From assembly GCA_963822595.1 (NCBI GenBank), contig CAWGIG010000001.1:992001-1056000 (forward strand): 64,000 bases of DNA. The letters run 5' to 3'. Under the pieces are notes generated by a model. That model saw only the letters and a list, made by a program, of their open reading frames with translations, was not told the DNA's origin and searched no databases. A program made the position numbers and the translations under genes. Each line of letters begins with the position of its first letter. Positions within the stretch are counted from its first letter, which is position 1. Shown in pieces: positions 28,477 through 36,796 of the stretch. Source of the DNA: CAVRUH01 sp963822595 (GTDB taxonomy: Bacteria > Chlamydiota > Chlamydiia > Chlamydiales > Waddliaceae).

Positions 28477-29311
28477 CTTTTTTCTCCCATTGAGAAGGAT
28501 CTATAACATTGACAGGCGACATCCAAGGGGCTTGACCGGATTTCCAGAGGTCGTTGAGGTAATCGCGATCTCGTTGGGTGTCCATGCAAGCCCAGAAACC
28601 TTTATGTTGAAAAAGATTAAGTTGACCATCTTCAGCAAGCTGAACGAGAGGTTGTTTTTCGAGAACGCATTCGGGATCTTTCTCTAGATAGCTTCTGAAA
28701 AATTCTCTGTTAAAGAAGAAGAAACCCCCGTTGATCCACTTTTCTTTGAATTCCGGTTTTTCTGCGAAGTGGATGACTTCATCGCCGACGAGCTGTATTT
28801 CTCCAAAACGTGAAGGTGGGTTGACCCCTAAAATGGTTCCCATTTTTCCGTGAGAGAGATGATATTCATATTCAGCTTTAAGATTAACATTGCTTAACCC
28901 GTCACCGTAGGTAACGGCTGCGTGTTCGGCAGTGCCCAAGAATTTCTCGGCAGCAATTGCAATGCGGGCACCGGTCATTGTATCTTCTCCGGTGAAAGCA
29001 ACGGTCACTTCCCAATCTTCGTTTTGATCTAATGAGTGCATGGTGAGAGAATTCGTTTTTAGATTTACCGTAAAGTCGCTTTTTAAGGAGGCATAATTGA
29101 GAAAGTAGGATTTGATGACTTCGGATTTAAATCCCGTGCACAAAATAAATTTACGAAAGCCATGTTTGCTGTAGAGGTGCATGATGTGCCAGAGGATGGG
29201 GTAGTTTCCGATGGGAACCATCGGTTTTGGTCTGAATTCGGTTTCTTCTTTTAGTCGTGTACCCAGTCCGCCGCAAAGGATGAATACCGGGACATCAGCT
29301 GTTTTAATCAT
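28460..29311 (-). CDS. rfbF: Glucose-1-phosphate cytidylyltransferase
   Basis: This enzyme makes CDP-glucose from CTP and glucose-1-phosphate, the entry to CDP-deoxyhexoses. The signature GGLGTRLKEETEFRPKPM (residues 14-31) is the nucleotidyltransferase loop, and VTYGDGLSNVN, INGGFFFFNREF and WACMDTQRDRD are typical of RfbF. The length is 283 residues. ATG 29311 is preceded by GAGGAA and by a sigma70-type promoter (29339-29367), so this is the first gene of the eight-gene operon that ends with the Wzc-like gene. Confidence 0.94.
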   Translation of the reverse strand: MIKTADVPVFILCGGLGTRLKEETEFRPKPMVPIGNYPILWHIMHLYSKHGFRKFILCTGFKSEVIKSYFLNYASLKSDFTVNLKTNSLTMHSLDQNEDWEVTVAFTGEDTMTGARIAIAAEKFLGTAEHAAVTYGDGLSNVNLKAEYEYHLSHGKMGTILGVNPPSRFGEIQLVGDEVIHFAEKPEFKEKWINGGFFFFNREFFRSYLEKDPECVLEKQPLVQLAEDGQLNLFQHKGFWACMDTQRDRDYLNDLWKSGQAPWMSPVNVIDPSQWEKKGAGKS

Positions 29312-29338
29312 GGGATAAATTCCTCAAAATATAGAGTG

Positions 29339-29367
29339 AGTATACACCCGGTTTGGTCTAAAAACAA
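29339..29367 (-). promoter_or_regulatory. Sigma70-type promoter of the CDP-sugar/polysaccharide operon
   Basis: On the minus strand, TTGTTT (29362-29367) is followed after 17 bases by TATACT (29339-29344), 28 bases before the rfbF ATG. No other good promoter is seen inside the operon, where gene spacing is tight or overlapping. The divergent F-box gene begins at 29424. Confidence 0.6.
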
Positions 29368-29423
29368 TAGAATTAAATGAAAAAAAGGGATATCATTTTT
29401 ATGATTTTATTTAAGGAGATATC

Positions 29424-31055
29424 ATGTTATCACCACAAATCGCATCGGATATACTGCCAATCGAAGTTTGGAGGAATATTTTATTTCAAACAGATCTTAC
29501 TGATATTCATTCGGCCAAGAGAGCATGTAAAGAATTTAATGATATAGCGCATGAAAGGTTTCTTCTCGCTAAATTTCATTCTCTTTTACCTAACATTGAC
29601 GAGAATTCCATGAAAAAGCGTCTGGAGATCGCCTCGATTAATTTTCGTTTGAAAAAAGTAACTACAGAAGCGCAAATTAGATTGAAGGGGACTAAATTAC
29701 ATGTAGAGTATATATTGGAAGGTGTGCGTTTTATTGATCTTAATGAGCTAGTACAAAACACGCTAACAATGGAGTCTTTGGATTGTGGGGCCGTTTTGTT
29801 TGCTGGTTTAACACGGACATATCCAGATTTATATTCTCAAGCACCTAAAGTAATTTTGGAACAGAATATAAAGGATCCGTGTCTTTTTCATGAAACATTC
29901 TTGAAAATGAAGGTCCCTATTAAAAATGGTGATAGTCCTGATATTATGATGAAGAATTATTTTCATCACCTCCCGCTTGAAGAGAAATTTCCAAGATTTG
30001 TTTCTTTTACACAACAGTTACTTGAATTAACTAATAATATAGGTACTAGAGAAAGGATATACCAGGCATTTATTAATTGCTTGGGTATGAAGTTTATACA
30101 TTTTCGGAAGTGGATCGAAAGAGCTATTCATGATGATACCCGGGAAGATCTCAAGTTCATATTTCAACAGCTTAAGAATATTTATATAGCGCTTGATCAA
30201 GAAAGCGATATGTTATTAGAGCAAACCCCTATTCCAATTCGTTTATTCTTATTATGGGGGTTTGGAGAGGCAACATTTTCTTCAATAGGTGATGATCAGG
30301 TTACTTTATCATACTTCGAAAAGATAGCTCATTCTATCCCACAAGAAAATAGAGATCGTGTTTTTTATCTAACCCTATTACTAGGAGTTGCTCTTCTATT
30401 TCCTGGAAAAGTTAAACAAACTATTCATAAGTTCAATCCTGACGACACTGCAATTACTAAGGAGTTTATCAGAGAGGCTTGTCTTGCGCTTGCTGCAACT
30501 GGAAATTTTGAAGCACTCCTTTCTTTGGCTGAATGTTTTTATACATCTTTACAGTTAATGCAACTGGAGCGTGCTGTTGATTCAATAGCATACAACCAAC
30601 TTGCCAAGAGATATCCTGGAACTGCTGCCGGAATTCTTGCTTTAAAAAATAGATTGTTTATGAATCATGAGAATTTAGAAGGAATTGATGGATTCTCATC
30701 AATAGTTGGGCGTACAGCCTCCGTTTTCATTGGATGTTTTAATATTTGGAATTGTGTGAAAAGCATGGTTACCATACCATATAAATTAATATCCAGAGAT
30801 TTTCCACCAAGTGTCGCAAAAATAGAGCTTTTAACTTTTCCTTTATGGCATCTCGCCACTGCAGTTAAATATTTTGCTGCCGGAATTTTTCATCCGGGAA
30901 TTGCATTAAAATACGATCCTGTCGGATTTAGGTCTCCTAACTATGGCAGAGTACAAGTGCCACTTTGGCATTATTATTTTAATAATACTCGAGCATTTGA
31001 TGAAGATAAAAATGGCGTGGATCCTTTATTGCGTCAAATGTTGAAGAAATTTTAA
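29424..31055 (+). CDS. F-box protein, paralogue of 31412-33133
   Basis: This 543-residue protein has an N-terminal F-box: residues 10-45 read LPIEVWRNILFQTDLTD, then SAKRACKEFNDIA. F-boxes bind Skp1 of the host ubiquitin ligase, so this is a probable secreted effector. The middle is helical and unrecognised. The C-terminus has aromatic, partly hydrophobic segments (SVFIGCFNIWNCVKSMV; LWHLATAVKYFAAGIFHPG) that might associate with membranes. AAGGAG precedes the ATG at the right distance. The 60 bases upstream are also conserved before the second copy, so both are likely regulated alike. Function is inferred from the F-box only. Confidence 0.8.
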   Translation: MLSPQIASDILPIEVWRNILFQTDLTDIHSAKRACKEFNDIAHERFLLAKFHSLLPNIDENSMKKRLEIASINFRLKKVTTEAQIRLKGTKLHVEYILEGVRFIDLNELVQNTLTMESLDCGAVLFAGLTRTYPDLYSQAPKVILEQNIKDPCLFHETFLKMKVPIKNGDSPDIMMKNYFHHLPLEEKFPRFVSFTQQLLELTNNIGTRERIYQAFINCLGMKFIHFRKWIERAIHDDTREDLKFIFQQLKNIYIALDQESDMLLEQTPIPIRLFLLWGFGEATFSSIGDDQVTLSYFEKIAHSIPQENRDRVFYLTLLLGVALLFPGKVKQTIHKFNPDDTAITKEFIREACLALAATGNFEALLSLAECFYTSLQLMQLERAVDSIAYNQLAKRYPGTAAGILALKNRLFMNHENLEGIDGFSSIVGRTASVFIGCFNIWNCVKSMVTIPYKLISRDFPPSVAKIELLTFPLWHLATAVKYFAAGIFHPGIALKYDPVGFRSPNYGRVQVPLWHYYFNNTRAFDEDKNGVDPLLRQMLKKF

Positions 31056-31071
31056 CTATTTTATCAGGATA

Positions 31072-31219
31072 ATAACTAATAGTCATTAGGCAACCAATTT
31101 TTCAACGCAGAGACGGGGAGGTTCGCAGAGACGCAGAGGATAATCATTTTCTTTCTCTGCGTCTCTGCGAACCTCCCCGTCTCTGCGTTGAAAATGGTTG
31201 CCTAACGTCTATTAGTTAT
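31072..31219. repeat. Near-perfect 148-bp palindrome between the F-box genes
   Basis: The arms run from ATAACTAATAGTCATTAGGC at the left to its near-complement ending ATTAGTTAT at 31219. The inner part is CAACGCAGAGACGGGGAGG, then GCAGAGACGCAGAG. The loop is about 15 bases. A hairpin with the related CGCGGAGACGCGGAGACG theme occurs at 54594-54715, so this is probably a small mobile or REP-type element. It could also act as a terminator for the upstream gene. 31220-31411 shows only the leader of the next gene, including the copy of the conserved upstream block. Confidence 0.85.
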
Positions 31220-31411
31220 TTCCTGGTAAGAGGACGATAAGAACAAAAAAAATCATTTTAAGTTACAAGTGCACAGATTTGCGCTAATCGAAATTTATGC
31301 GCCAATAAAAAGTAGCTAATCGGTGTTAGTTTTTTTGGAATCCTGATGCTTTACCATAGAATTAAATAATAAAAGGGAATATCTATTTTATGATTTATCG
31401 AAGGAGATACC

Positions 31412-33133
31412 ATGTTACCGCCAACACAAATCGCATCGGATATTTTGCCAGTAGATGTTTGGAGGAATATTTTATTTCAAGCTGATCTTACTGATATTCA
31501 TTCTGCAAAAAGAGCATGTAAGGTCTTTAATAAGATTGCGGATGAAAGATTTCTTCTTGCTAAATTTCATTCTCTGCTACCTAGCATCGACTACGCATCC
31601 TTGAAAAAGCGTCTAGAAATAGCTTCGATTAATTTCCGTTCCAAAACAGTGACTACAGAAGCTCAGATCGCTTTGAACGGACACAGATTAGATCTTGAAT
31701 ACGAAAAGGCCCAAAAGGATGATGATAAGGCGGGTTTTGATTTGCTCATCGCAAATTCCTTAAAGATGCAGTCTTGGGAATGTGCTGCGGTTTTAGTTGG
31801 TTTGGCTACTAAATTTCCTTCAGTTGATATACCAAAACATGTGGGTAATTTATTAGAATATGCTGCTGATGTCATTGGGGAAAAGAAAATAAAAAGCCCT
31901 TTATTTTTAGAAACCTTATCTAAAATGAATGCAAAATTTTATCGCTATCAAATTAATAAAATAATATTTGATTATTTTGATTCCATTCCGGAAATAGGTA
32001 AATTTTCTAAACTAGAATCTTTTATTTTGCAACTTCTTCAAATAGCTGATATCGAACAAGATAGAGATGAATACCGACAAGAAATCTGTGATCATTTTAT
32101 TATGTGCTTAGGTTTAGGGTTTGCAAATTGTTCAGAATGGATCAAAGCTCCTGTTCACAATGATAGACCTGTAGAAATAAGAGTGATATTTGAACAAATA
32201 AAAAAAATTCATGTATCTATTGATCAAAAATGGGATGAATCGTTAGATGAGACATCCCTTTATATTCGCCTGAGGTTATTAGAAGGGATCTTGATAGGAA
32301 TGTTGAGAACACCCAATTTTTCCGAAGACGATCATTTGAACGCCTCTAAATACTTAAAAAAAATCTTCTGTTCCTTCCAGCCAGAAGAACGTGACGAAGA
32401 ATTTTATATCTTCTTATTAATCGGTGCCACTATGCTCTCTCCCGGAGATATCCTGCGAACTTTACTTGAGGTAATTCCTGATGTAAATGAAATTAATAAA
32501 AAGTTTATCAGAAGAGCTTGCTATGCTCTTGCTGCATCAAAAAAATACTCAGAGCTCCTTTCTTTAGCTGGATGCTTTTTAACGGCCTCAAAGATGATTC
32601 ACCTGGAGCGAGCCGTTGATTCAATGTATTACGAAAAACTTGCAAAAAGATATCCTGCAACTGCTGCTGGTATTCTTGCTTTACGGAACAGAGGGTTCAT
32701 TCATAGAGGGTTTATTCATAGCGGCGAAAAAGATGGTAGCGATAAATTCACATCCATAAGTGGTCGTATAGTCTCTTTAGCCGTTGGGGTTAGTCATATT
32801 TGGGACTCATTGAGAACTTTTGTTTCAATACCCTATCAATTATTAACGAGAAAATTTCCTCCAAAAATCATAAAATTAGATCTTTTGACACTTCCCTGGT
32901 GGCATATTGCCTATGCAATTAAATGTTTTGCCGGCGCAATTATTCATCCGGGTATTGTATTAAAAAGTGATGTCGAATTTTATTATTCCTCTCACTATTA
33001 CAGAATTTCAGAGCCATTTTTGTACTATGAAAATGCAACCCGAAATTTCAATCATTATCAGGATGTGGATCCTTTATTGCGTGAAATGTTAAAGGAATTC
33101 TTAAGGCTATTCCCTGCTGTTAATTCGAAGTGA
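31412..33133 (+). CDS. F-box protein, paralogue of 29424-31055
   Basis: This 573-residue tandem copy of the previous gene has the F-box at the same place (LPVDVWRNILFQADLTD, SAKRACKVFNKIA). The two share long identical blocks at both ends (RFLLAKFHSLLP; LERAVDS; LAKRYPxTAAGILALxNR), while the middle, probably the target-binding part, has diverged. The leader with AAGGAG and the sequence up to about 60 bases upstream are also shared, so the duplication included the promoter region. The end overlaps the convergent mreC by 14 bases. It is a probable host-directed ubiquitin-ligase adaptor, by inference. Confidence 0.8.
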   Translation: MLPPTQIASDILPVDVWRNILFQADLTDIHSAKRACKVFNKIADERFLLAKFHSLLPSIDYASLKKRLEIASINFRSKTVTTEAQIALNGHRLDLEYEKAQKDDDKAGFDLLIANSLKMQSWECAAVLVGLATKFPSVDIPKHVGNLLEYAADVIGEKKIKSPLFLETLSKMNAKFYRYQINKIIFDYFDSIPEIGKFSKLESFILQLLQIADIEQDRDEYRQEICDHFIMCLGLGFANCSEWIKAPVHNDRPVEIRVIFEQIKKIHVSIDQKWDESLDETSLYIRLRLLEGILIGMLRTPNFSEDDHLNASKYLKKIFCSFQPEERDEEFYIFLLIGATMLSPGDILRTLLEVIPDVNEINKKFIRRACYALAASKKYSELLSLAGCFLTASKMIHLERAVDSMYYEKLAKRYPATAAGILALRNRGFIHRGFIHSGEKDGSDKFTSISGRIVSLAVGVSHIWDSLRTFVSIPYQLLTRKFPPKIIKLDLLTLPWWHIAYAIKCFAGAIIHPGIVLKSDVEFYYSSHYYRISEPFLYYENATRNFNHYQDVDPLLREMLKEFLRLFPAVNSK

Positions 33134-34064
33134 CGTGTGGTGCCTTGTCTGAGGGATCGAAGCCGATGGGTGGAATGACAAAGACGATGGAGAGGTCGTT
33201 AAGGTTCTCTACGACAGGTTTTGCAGTGAGAGAATAAGTATAGTCACCCTCTTTGAGAGGAAGGATCTCCATAATTTTTGCTACTTCAAGACCCGCAGGA
33301 AATATTCCATCCATACCAGTTGTCACTAACATGTCGTTAGGTTGAATCAAAGAAATAGGAGGTTCGTGACTTTCTGAATTCAAGGAGTCTCCTGTACGTA
33401 AATCTCTTGCCGGGCCATATTCATCGGGAAAATCGTAGTTAAATCCGATGCCATGCAGGATTTGGCCTTGGGCATGCCATTGGGGCTGGTAGCTTCCGTT
33501 AAGCTCACCTTTGGCTAGATAACGCTTTTTACCGTTCTCTTCTCGTATGGCGCGGACGGAGGGGGTTAGTCCTGTATCCGTGATCAGGCGCACCCGACTC
33601 TGATGCTTTCCTACAAAATCGATGACACCGACAACAGCGGTCCCTAAGGTAACCGGACTATTTTTTGTGACCATCTGTTTTCCGTAGAGAGCATTATCCG
33701 CTTCACCGACGTTGATCCATAGAGAACTATTCCATGAAGAGAGCGACCGATATATCACTCTTGCGGGAAGGGCGTCCTGGGATTCATTGTTTTGAAGATG
33801 CAGAATATCTGTGAGTTGAGAAATTTCTGTTCTTAGTAGATGGTTTTCGAGGTGCAGCCGTGTCATTTCGTCGCTTTCTTCTTGAATTTTCCATTCTGCG
33901 TCGGAGATTGTCTTGCGTTTTAGATGAAAAATTTTATTCCATGTCGGGGCCAGTGACGCAAAAATTTTACCGCGTAGGGATTCGATGGAAGTGAGGGGAA
34001 GGCTCATGATCACGAGGAGGAGTCCGAGAATTAAAAGGTAGGGAGTGAAGGAGTTACGTTTCAT
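33120..34064 (-). CDS. mreC: MreC-like rod-shape/division protein
   Basis: This protein has one N-terminal membrane segment (YLLILGLLLVIMSLPLTSI, residues 9-27), a coiled coil (about 55-95) and a beta-rich periplasmic domain with RVIYRSLSSWNSSLWINVG and VVGVIDFVGKHQSRVRLITD, as in MreC. MreC links the MreB filament to peptidoglycan synthesis; in Chlamydiae this supports septal growth without FtsZ. The ATG overlaps the stop codon of the aminotransferase gene (ATGA). The aminotransferase-mreC order resembles that in Chlamydia. A 314-residue length is normal. Confidence 0.85.
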   Translation of the reverse strand: MKRNSFTPYLLILGLLLVIMSLPLTSIESLRGKIFASLAPTWNKIFHLKRKTISDAEWKIQEESDEMTRLHLENHLLRTEISQLTDILHLQNNESQDALPARVIYRSLSSWNSSLWINVGEADNALYGKQMVTKNSPVTLGTAVVGVIDFVGKHQSRVRLITDTGLTPSVRAIREENGKKRYLAKGELNGSYQPQWHAQGQILHGIGFNYDFPDEYGPARDLRTGDSLNSESHEPPISLIQPNDMLVTTGMDGIFPAGLEVAKIMEILPLKEGDYTYSLTAKPVVENLNDLSIVFVIPPIGFDPSDKAPHVTSN

Positions 34065-35242
34065 TTTTTTATGACTTCGTGAATGGCGTGGATAATTGTC
34101 TCGATGTTCTTTTCATTCAAGCCCGTGACATTGATTCTGCCGCTTTTGAGCATATAGATTCCGAATTCTTTTTGCAGGCGACCCACTTGATCGGCGTTGA
34201 GTCCGGAATAAGAGAACATGCCCTTCTGTTGTTTGAGGAAATTGAATTGGGCGCTATCGCCGTTTAAGCCTTTAAATAGTTTTTGGCGCATCGTTTGAGT
34301 TCTTGTGCGGATGGAGTCGAGTTCATTCATCCAGAGTTTTCTTAATTCGGCATTTTGCAAAACAGTGGAGACGATGCGAGCGCCTTGAAGAGGAGGATTA
34401 GAGTAACCGCCTCTGATGATACCTTTTATGACGCTGCCGATTCTGGCGGCATCTTCTTTGCTATGGGTGAAGGCAGCGATAAGTCCAACGCGTTCGCCGT
34501 AGAGACCGAAGTTTTTAGAGTAGGAATAAGCAACCAGCATTTCGTGTCCATCGGCGGCAAATTGACGGATGGCGAAAGCATCTTCTTCGATTCCCGCGCC
34601 GAAACCTTGGTAGGCCAGATCAAAAAACGGGAATAGATTTTGTTTTTTAATGAGCTGGGAAAGTTCTTTCCATTGTTCTTGTGAGGGGTCCAAACCTGAA
34701 GGGTTATGGCAGCAGCCGTGAAGGAGAATGGCGCTTCCTGAGGGCATAGATTTAATGCTTTGGCAGAGACCTTCGAAGTTGAGAGAGTGATTTTTGGTAT
34801 CGTAGTAGGGATACTCTTCGATGGTCATACCGGCGTGGGTGAAAATCCGGTTATGGTTAGGCCATGTCGGGTTAGAGATGAAGATCTTTTTTGTGATATT
34901 TTGTGAAAGGAGATCACCGCCGATGCGTAAAGCGCTGGTACCGCCGACAGTTTGTGCGGCGAAGATATTATCGGTGACTTCACCGAAAATAAGTTTCGTT
35001 GTTTCTTTAATATATTCGGGATTGCCTTCGATAGGGAGGTATTCTTTATTGAGGTTTTGGTTGAGGAGGATTTTTTCTGCTTCTCTGACAGCGGTGAAAA
35101 CTTCCCATTGGCCATGATCGTTTTGGTAAGCGCCGATGCTTAGGTTGATTTTGTTTTTTCTGGGGTCTTTATTGAATTCAACTTGCAGACCGAAGATAGG
35201 ATCTTCGGGAAGTTGTTGGATTGAGGAAAAAAAAGGGGACAT
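34061..35242 (-). CDS. Aspartate/aromatic aminotransferase
   Basis: This PLP-dependent class I aminotransferase should transfer amino groups between aspartate or aromatic amino acids and 2-oxoglutarate. The PLP lysine lies in SYSKNFGLYGERVG, and LLHGCCHNPSGLDP and FDLAYQGFG are typical of the AspC/TyrB group. The ATG at 35242 (MSPFFSSIQQLPEDP) is the natural start of this family; the open frame continues to 35305 but would overlap the tRNA gene. That gives 393 residues. The tRNA-Ala lies 21 bases upstream in the same direction. Chlamydia has its tyrB next to greA and the mreC-like gene; here two genes separate it from greA. Confidence 0.9.
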   Translation of the reverse strand: MSPFFSSIQQLPEDPIFGLQVEFNKDPRKNKINLSIGAYQNDHGQWEVFTAVREAEKILLNQNLNKEYLPIEGNPEYIKETTKLIFGEVTDNIFAAQTVGGTSALRIGGDLLSQNITKKIFISNPTWPNHNRIFTHAGMTIEEYPYYDTKNHSLNFEGLCQSIKSMPSGSAILLHGCCHNPSGLDPSQEQWKELSQLIKKQNLFPFFDLAYQGFGAGIEEDAFAIRQFAADGHEMLVAYSYSKNFGLYGERVGLIAAFTHSKEDAARIGSVIKGIIRGGYSNPPLQGARIVSTVLQNAELRKLWMNELDSIRTRTQTMRQKLFKGLNGDSAQFNFLKQQKGMFSYSGLNADQVGRLQKEFGIYMLKSGRINVTGLNEKNIETIIHAIHEVIKK

Positions 35243-35263
35243 ATTATTTCCAAAATAAGAATT

Positions 35264-35336
35264 TGGAGCGTAACGGGGTCGAACCGTTGACCTCAACAAT
35301 GCCATTGTTGCGCTCTACCAACTGAGCTAACGCCCC
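35264..35336 (-). tRNA. tRNA-Ala (anticodon GGC)
   Basis: The minus strand reads GGGGCGT at the 5' end (35336) and ACGCTCC plus discriminator A at the 3' end (35264), forming a 7-bp acceptor stem with one G-U pair. The D arm is GCTCAGTTGGTAGAGC. The anticodon stem CAACA/TGTTG encloses ATGGCAT, which gives GGC. The T arm is ACGGGTTCGACCCCGT-like. CCA is not encoded. It is 73 nt long. Confidence 0.95.
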
Positions 35337-35403
35337 TAACAAAGCACAAATTGTATACGAGATGCATAGACAAAGTCAAGCGACATATGCGCATATACAC
35401 AAT

Positions 35404-35553
35404 TAACAGGATAAGCAGGATCGCAAGCGGCAGGATAAAAAAAGGATAAGAAAAAAGATAAGAAAAAAGAAAAAGAGATTAAAAAAATAACAATTCTTTT
35501 TTTCTTTCTTATCCTTTTTTATCCTGCCGCTTGCGATCCTGCTTATCCTGTTA
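35404..35553. repeat. Long palindrome of GGATAAGCAGGAT type
   Basis: The left arm starts TAACAGGATAAGCAGGATCG and continues CAAGCGGCAGGATAAAA; the right arm mirrors it and ends CTTATCCTGTTA at 35553. The loop is purine-rich on the left and pyrimidine-rich on the right. It ends 7 bases before the stop codon of the NYN gene, so it may also end that transcript. It shares its architecture, but not its sequence, with the palindromes at 31072 and 54594. Confidence 0.85.
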
Positions 35554-35560
35554 TTTGTTA

Positions 35561-36199
35561 CTACAAGCTTAATCCACCATCATCATCGTTATTGAGGCGT
35601 TCTTCGAAGAGCTTGAGCCAGCGATCGGTTTCGGAGATGTACTTTTCTTTGGGTTTATCAGTGGGCTTATCCTTGGAGGTGGCCTCTTGGAATCTTTTTT
35701 CGAATTCTTGGAGATAATAATTAAAAGAATCTTCTTGATGAACTACCGGTTGTTCTTGGATCGGCGGTGGCGGTGTTGGTGTTAGAGTCTTTTTCTTTTT
35801 TTCGCCCTTCAATTTCTTTTTAAATTGAACATCCAGGGAACCAATGAATTCTTCGACGCTCATTGTCTTCGCTTGATAATCCCGAGCTCTCCAGCCTAGA
35901 TTTTTATCCGAAGTCACCAAAATGATTTGCCGAGGTTTTGGAGAACTTCGTATTTCATTAATCAGATAATCATCGGCGGTTTCCCCGGGATCTGTGAAAC
36001 ACACCGTAAGGTGGCGATATTGGGAACGGGAACCCGGCCCAAATTGATATTGCGCGTCGAAAACGATCATGGCATCGAATCCGGCAATTTGGATTTTTTC
36101 ATTGAGCTCTTCGATGAAGCGCTCTCTATAAGCCTGAAGGTTTCCTAGGCTTCGAGCAGCCCGGAACATGAGGTTATAGCCGTCAATGTAATAAAGCAT
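35561..36199 (-). CDS. YacP-like NYN-domain RNase
   Basis: This 212-residue protein has an N-terminal PIN-like NYN domain: MLYYIDGYNLMF with the first catalytic Asp, AMIVFDAQ, PGETADDYLINEI and IILVTSDKNLGWRAR with further acidic residues. YacP/Rae1 proteins cleave RNA, in Bacillus at the ribosome. The last 70 residues are charged and low-complexity (KKKLKGEKKKKTL, then a short Pro run, TPTPPPP). The start overlaps the end of rdgB by 17 bases, so the two are co-transcribed from the greA side. Confidence 0.82.
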   Translation of the reverse strand: MLYYIDGYNLMFRAARSLGNLQAYRERFIEELNEKIQIAGFDAMIVFDAQYQFGPGSRSQYRHLTVCFTDPGETADDYLINEIRSSPKPRQIILVTSDKNLGWRARDYQAKTMSVEEFIGSLDVQFKKKLKGEKKKKTLTPTPPPPIQEQPVVHQEDSFNYYLQEFEKRFQEATSKDKPTDKPKEKYISETDRWLKLFEERLNNDDDGGLSL

Positions 36200-36788
36200 C
36201 TAAGGATTCTAGCTTTCCGGCCATTTTTTCGAAGGCCTTGCGTCGGTGGGAAATCTTGTTTTTTGTGACCTCATCGAGCTGTGCAAAGGTTTTGACGTAG
36301 TCATTTTTGATAAATAACGGATCATACCCAAAGCCATTACGGCCCATTTCCTTGAGAGCAATCCTCCCTTCGACAGTGCCTGTCGCGACCTTTGCAATTC
36401 CCTCAGGACTCGCCAAAGCAAGACAGCACTCGAAGTAGGCATGACGATTCTCATCTTCAAGGCCCATCATTTCTTTAAGGAGTTTTTGTCTATTTTCGGA
36501 ATCTGTGGCATCCTCTCCTGCGTATCTTGCAGAATAGACGCCGGGGCGTCCATCTATAGCAGGTACAACCAGGCCGGAATCATCGGCAAGGACCCATTTT
36601 TTTAGGGCCTTTGCAGCATGTTCTGCCTTTAGGATGGCGTTTTCTTCAAAAGTAGTCCCTGTCTCTTCCGGTAATTGGTAGTCGGGAAAATCGACGAGCG
36701 ACAAAACATCAAGATTTTTTAATGTTTTTAGCATCTCCCTAAATTCCCGCACTTTATGGAGATTGTGGCTCGCGACGATGATTTCCAT
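36183..36788 (-). CDS. rdgB: XTP/dITP diphosphatase (RdgB/HAM1 family)
   Basis: This 201-residue enzyme removes non-canonical purine triphosphates (XTP, dITP, ITP). MEIIVASHNLHKVREF is the family start, ETGTTFEENAILKA the phosphate-binding part, and VLADDSGLVVPAIDGRPGVY the catalytic loop with the conserved Asp pair. GRNGFGYDPLF and HRRKAFEKM complete the pattern. It lies 8 bases after greA in the same direction. Confidence 0.93.
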   Translation of the reverse strand: MEIIVASHNLHKVREFREMLKTLKNLDVLSLVDFPDYQLPEETGTTFEENAILKAEHAAKALKKWVLADDSGLVVPAIDGRPGVYSARYAGEDATDSENRQKLLKEMMGLEDENRHAYFECCLALASPEGIAKVATGTVEGRIALKEMGRNGFGYDPLFIKNDYVKTFAQLDEVTKNKISHRRKAFEKMAGKLESLDALLH

Positions 36789-36796
36789 GTTTTTCT

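Noticed and set aside
24980..29311. dTDP-rhamnose pathway as the product of the operon
   Set aside because: The nucleotidyltransferase and dehydratase have the RfbF and RfbG (CDP-glucose) signatures; RfbA and RfbB are absent from the cluster.
35243..35305. N-terminal extension of the aminotransferase
   Set aside because: It would be encoded within the tRNA-Ala gene; the ATG at 35242 matches the usual family start.
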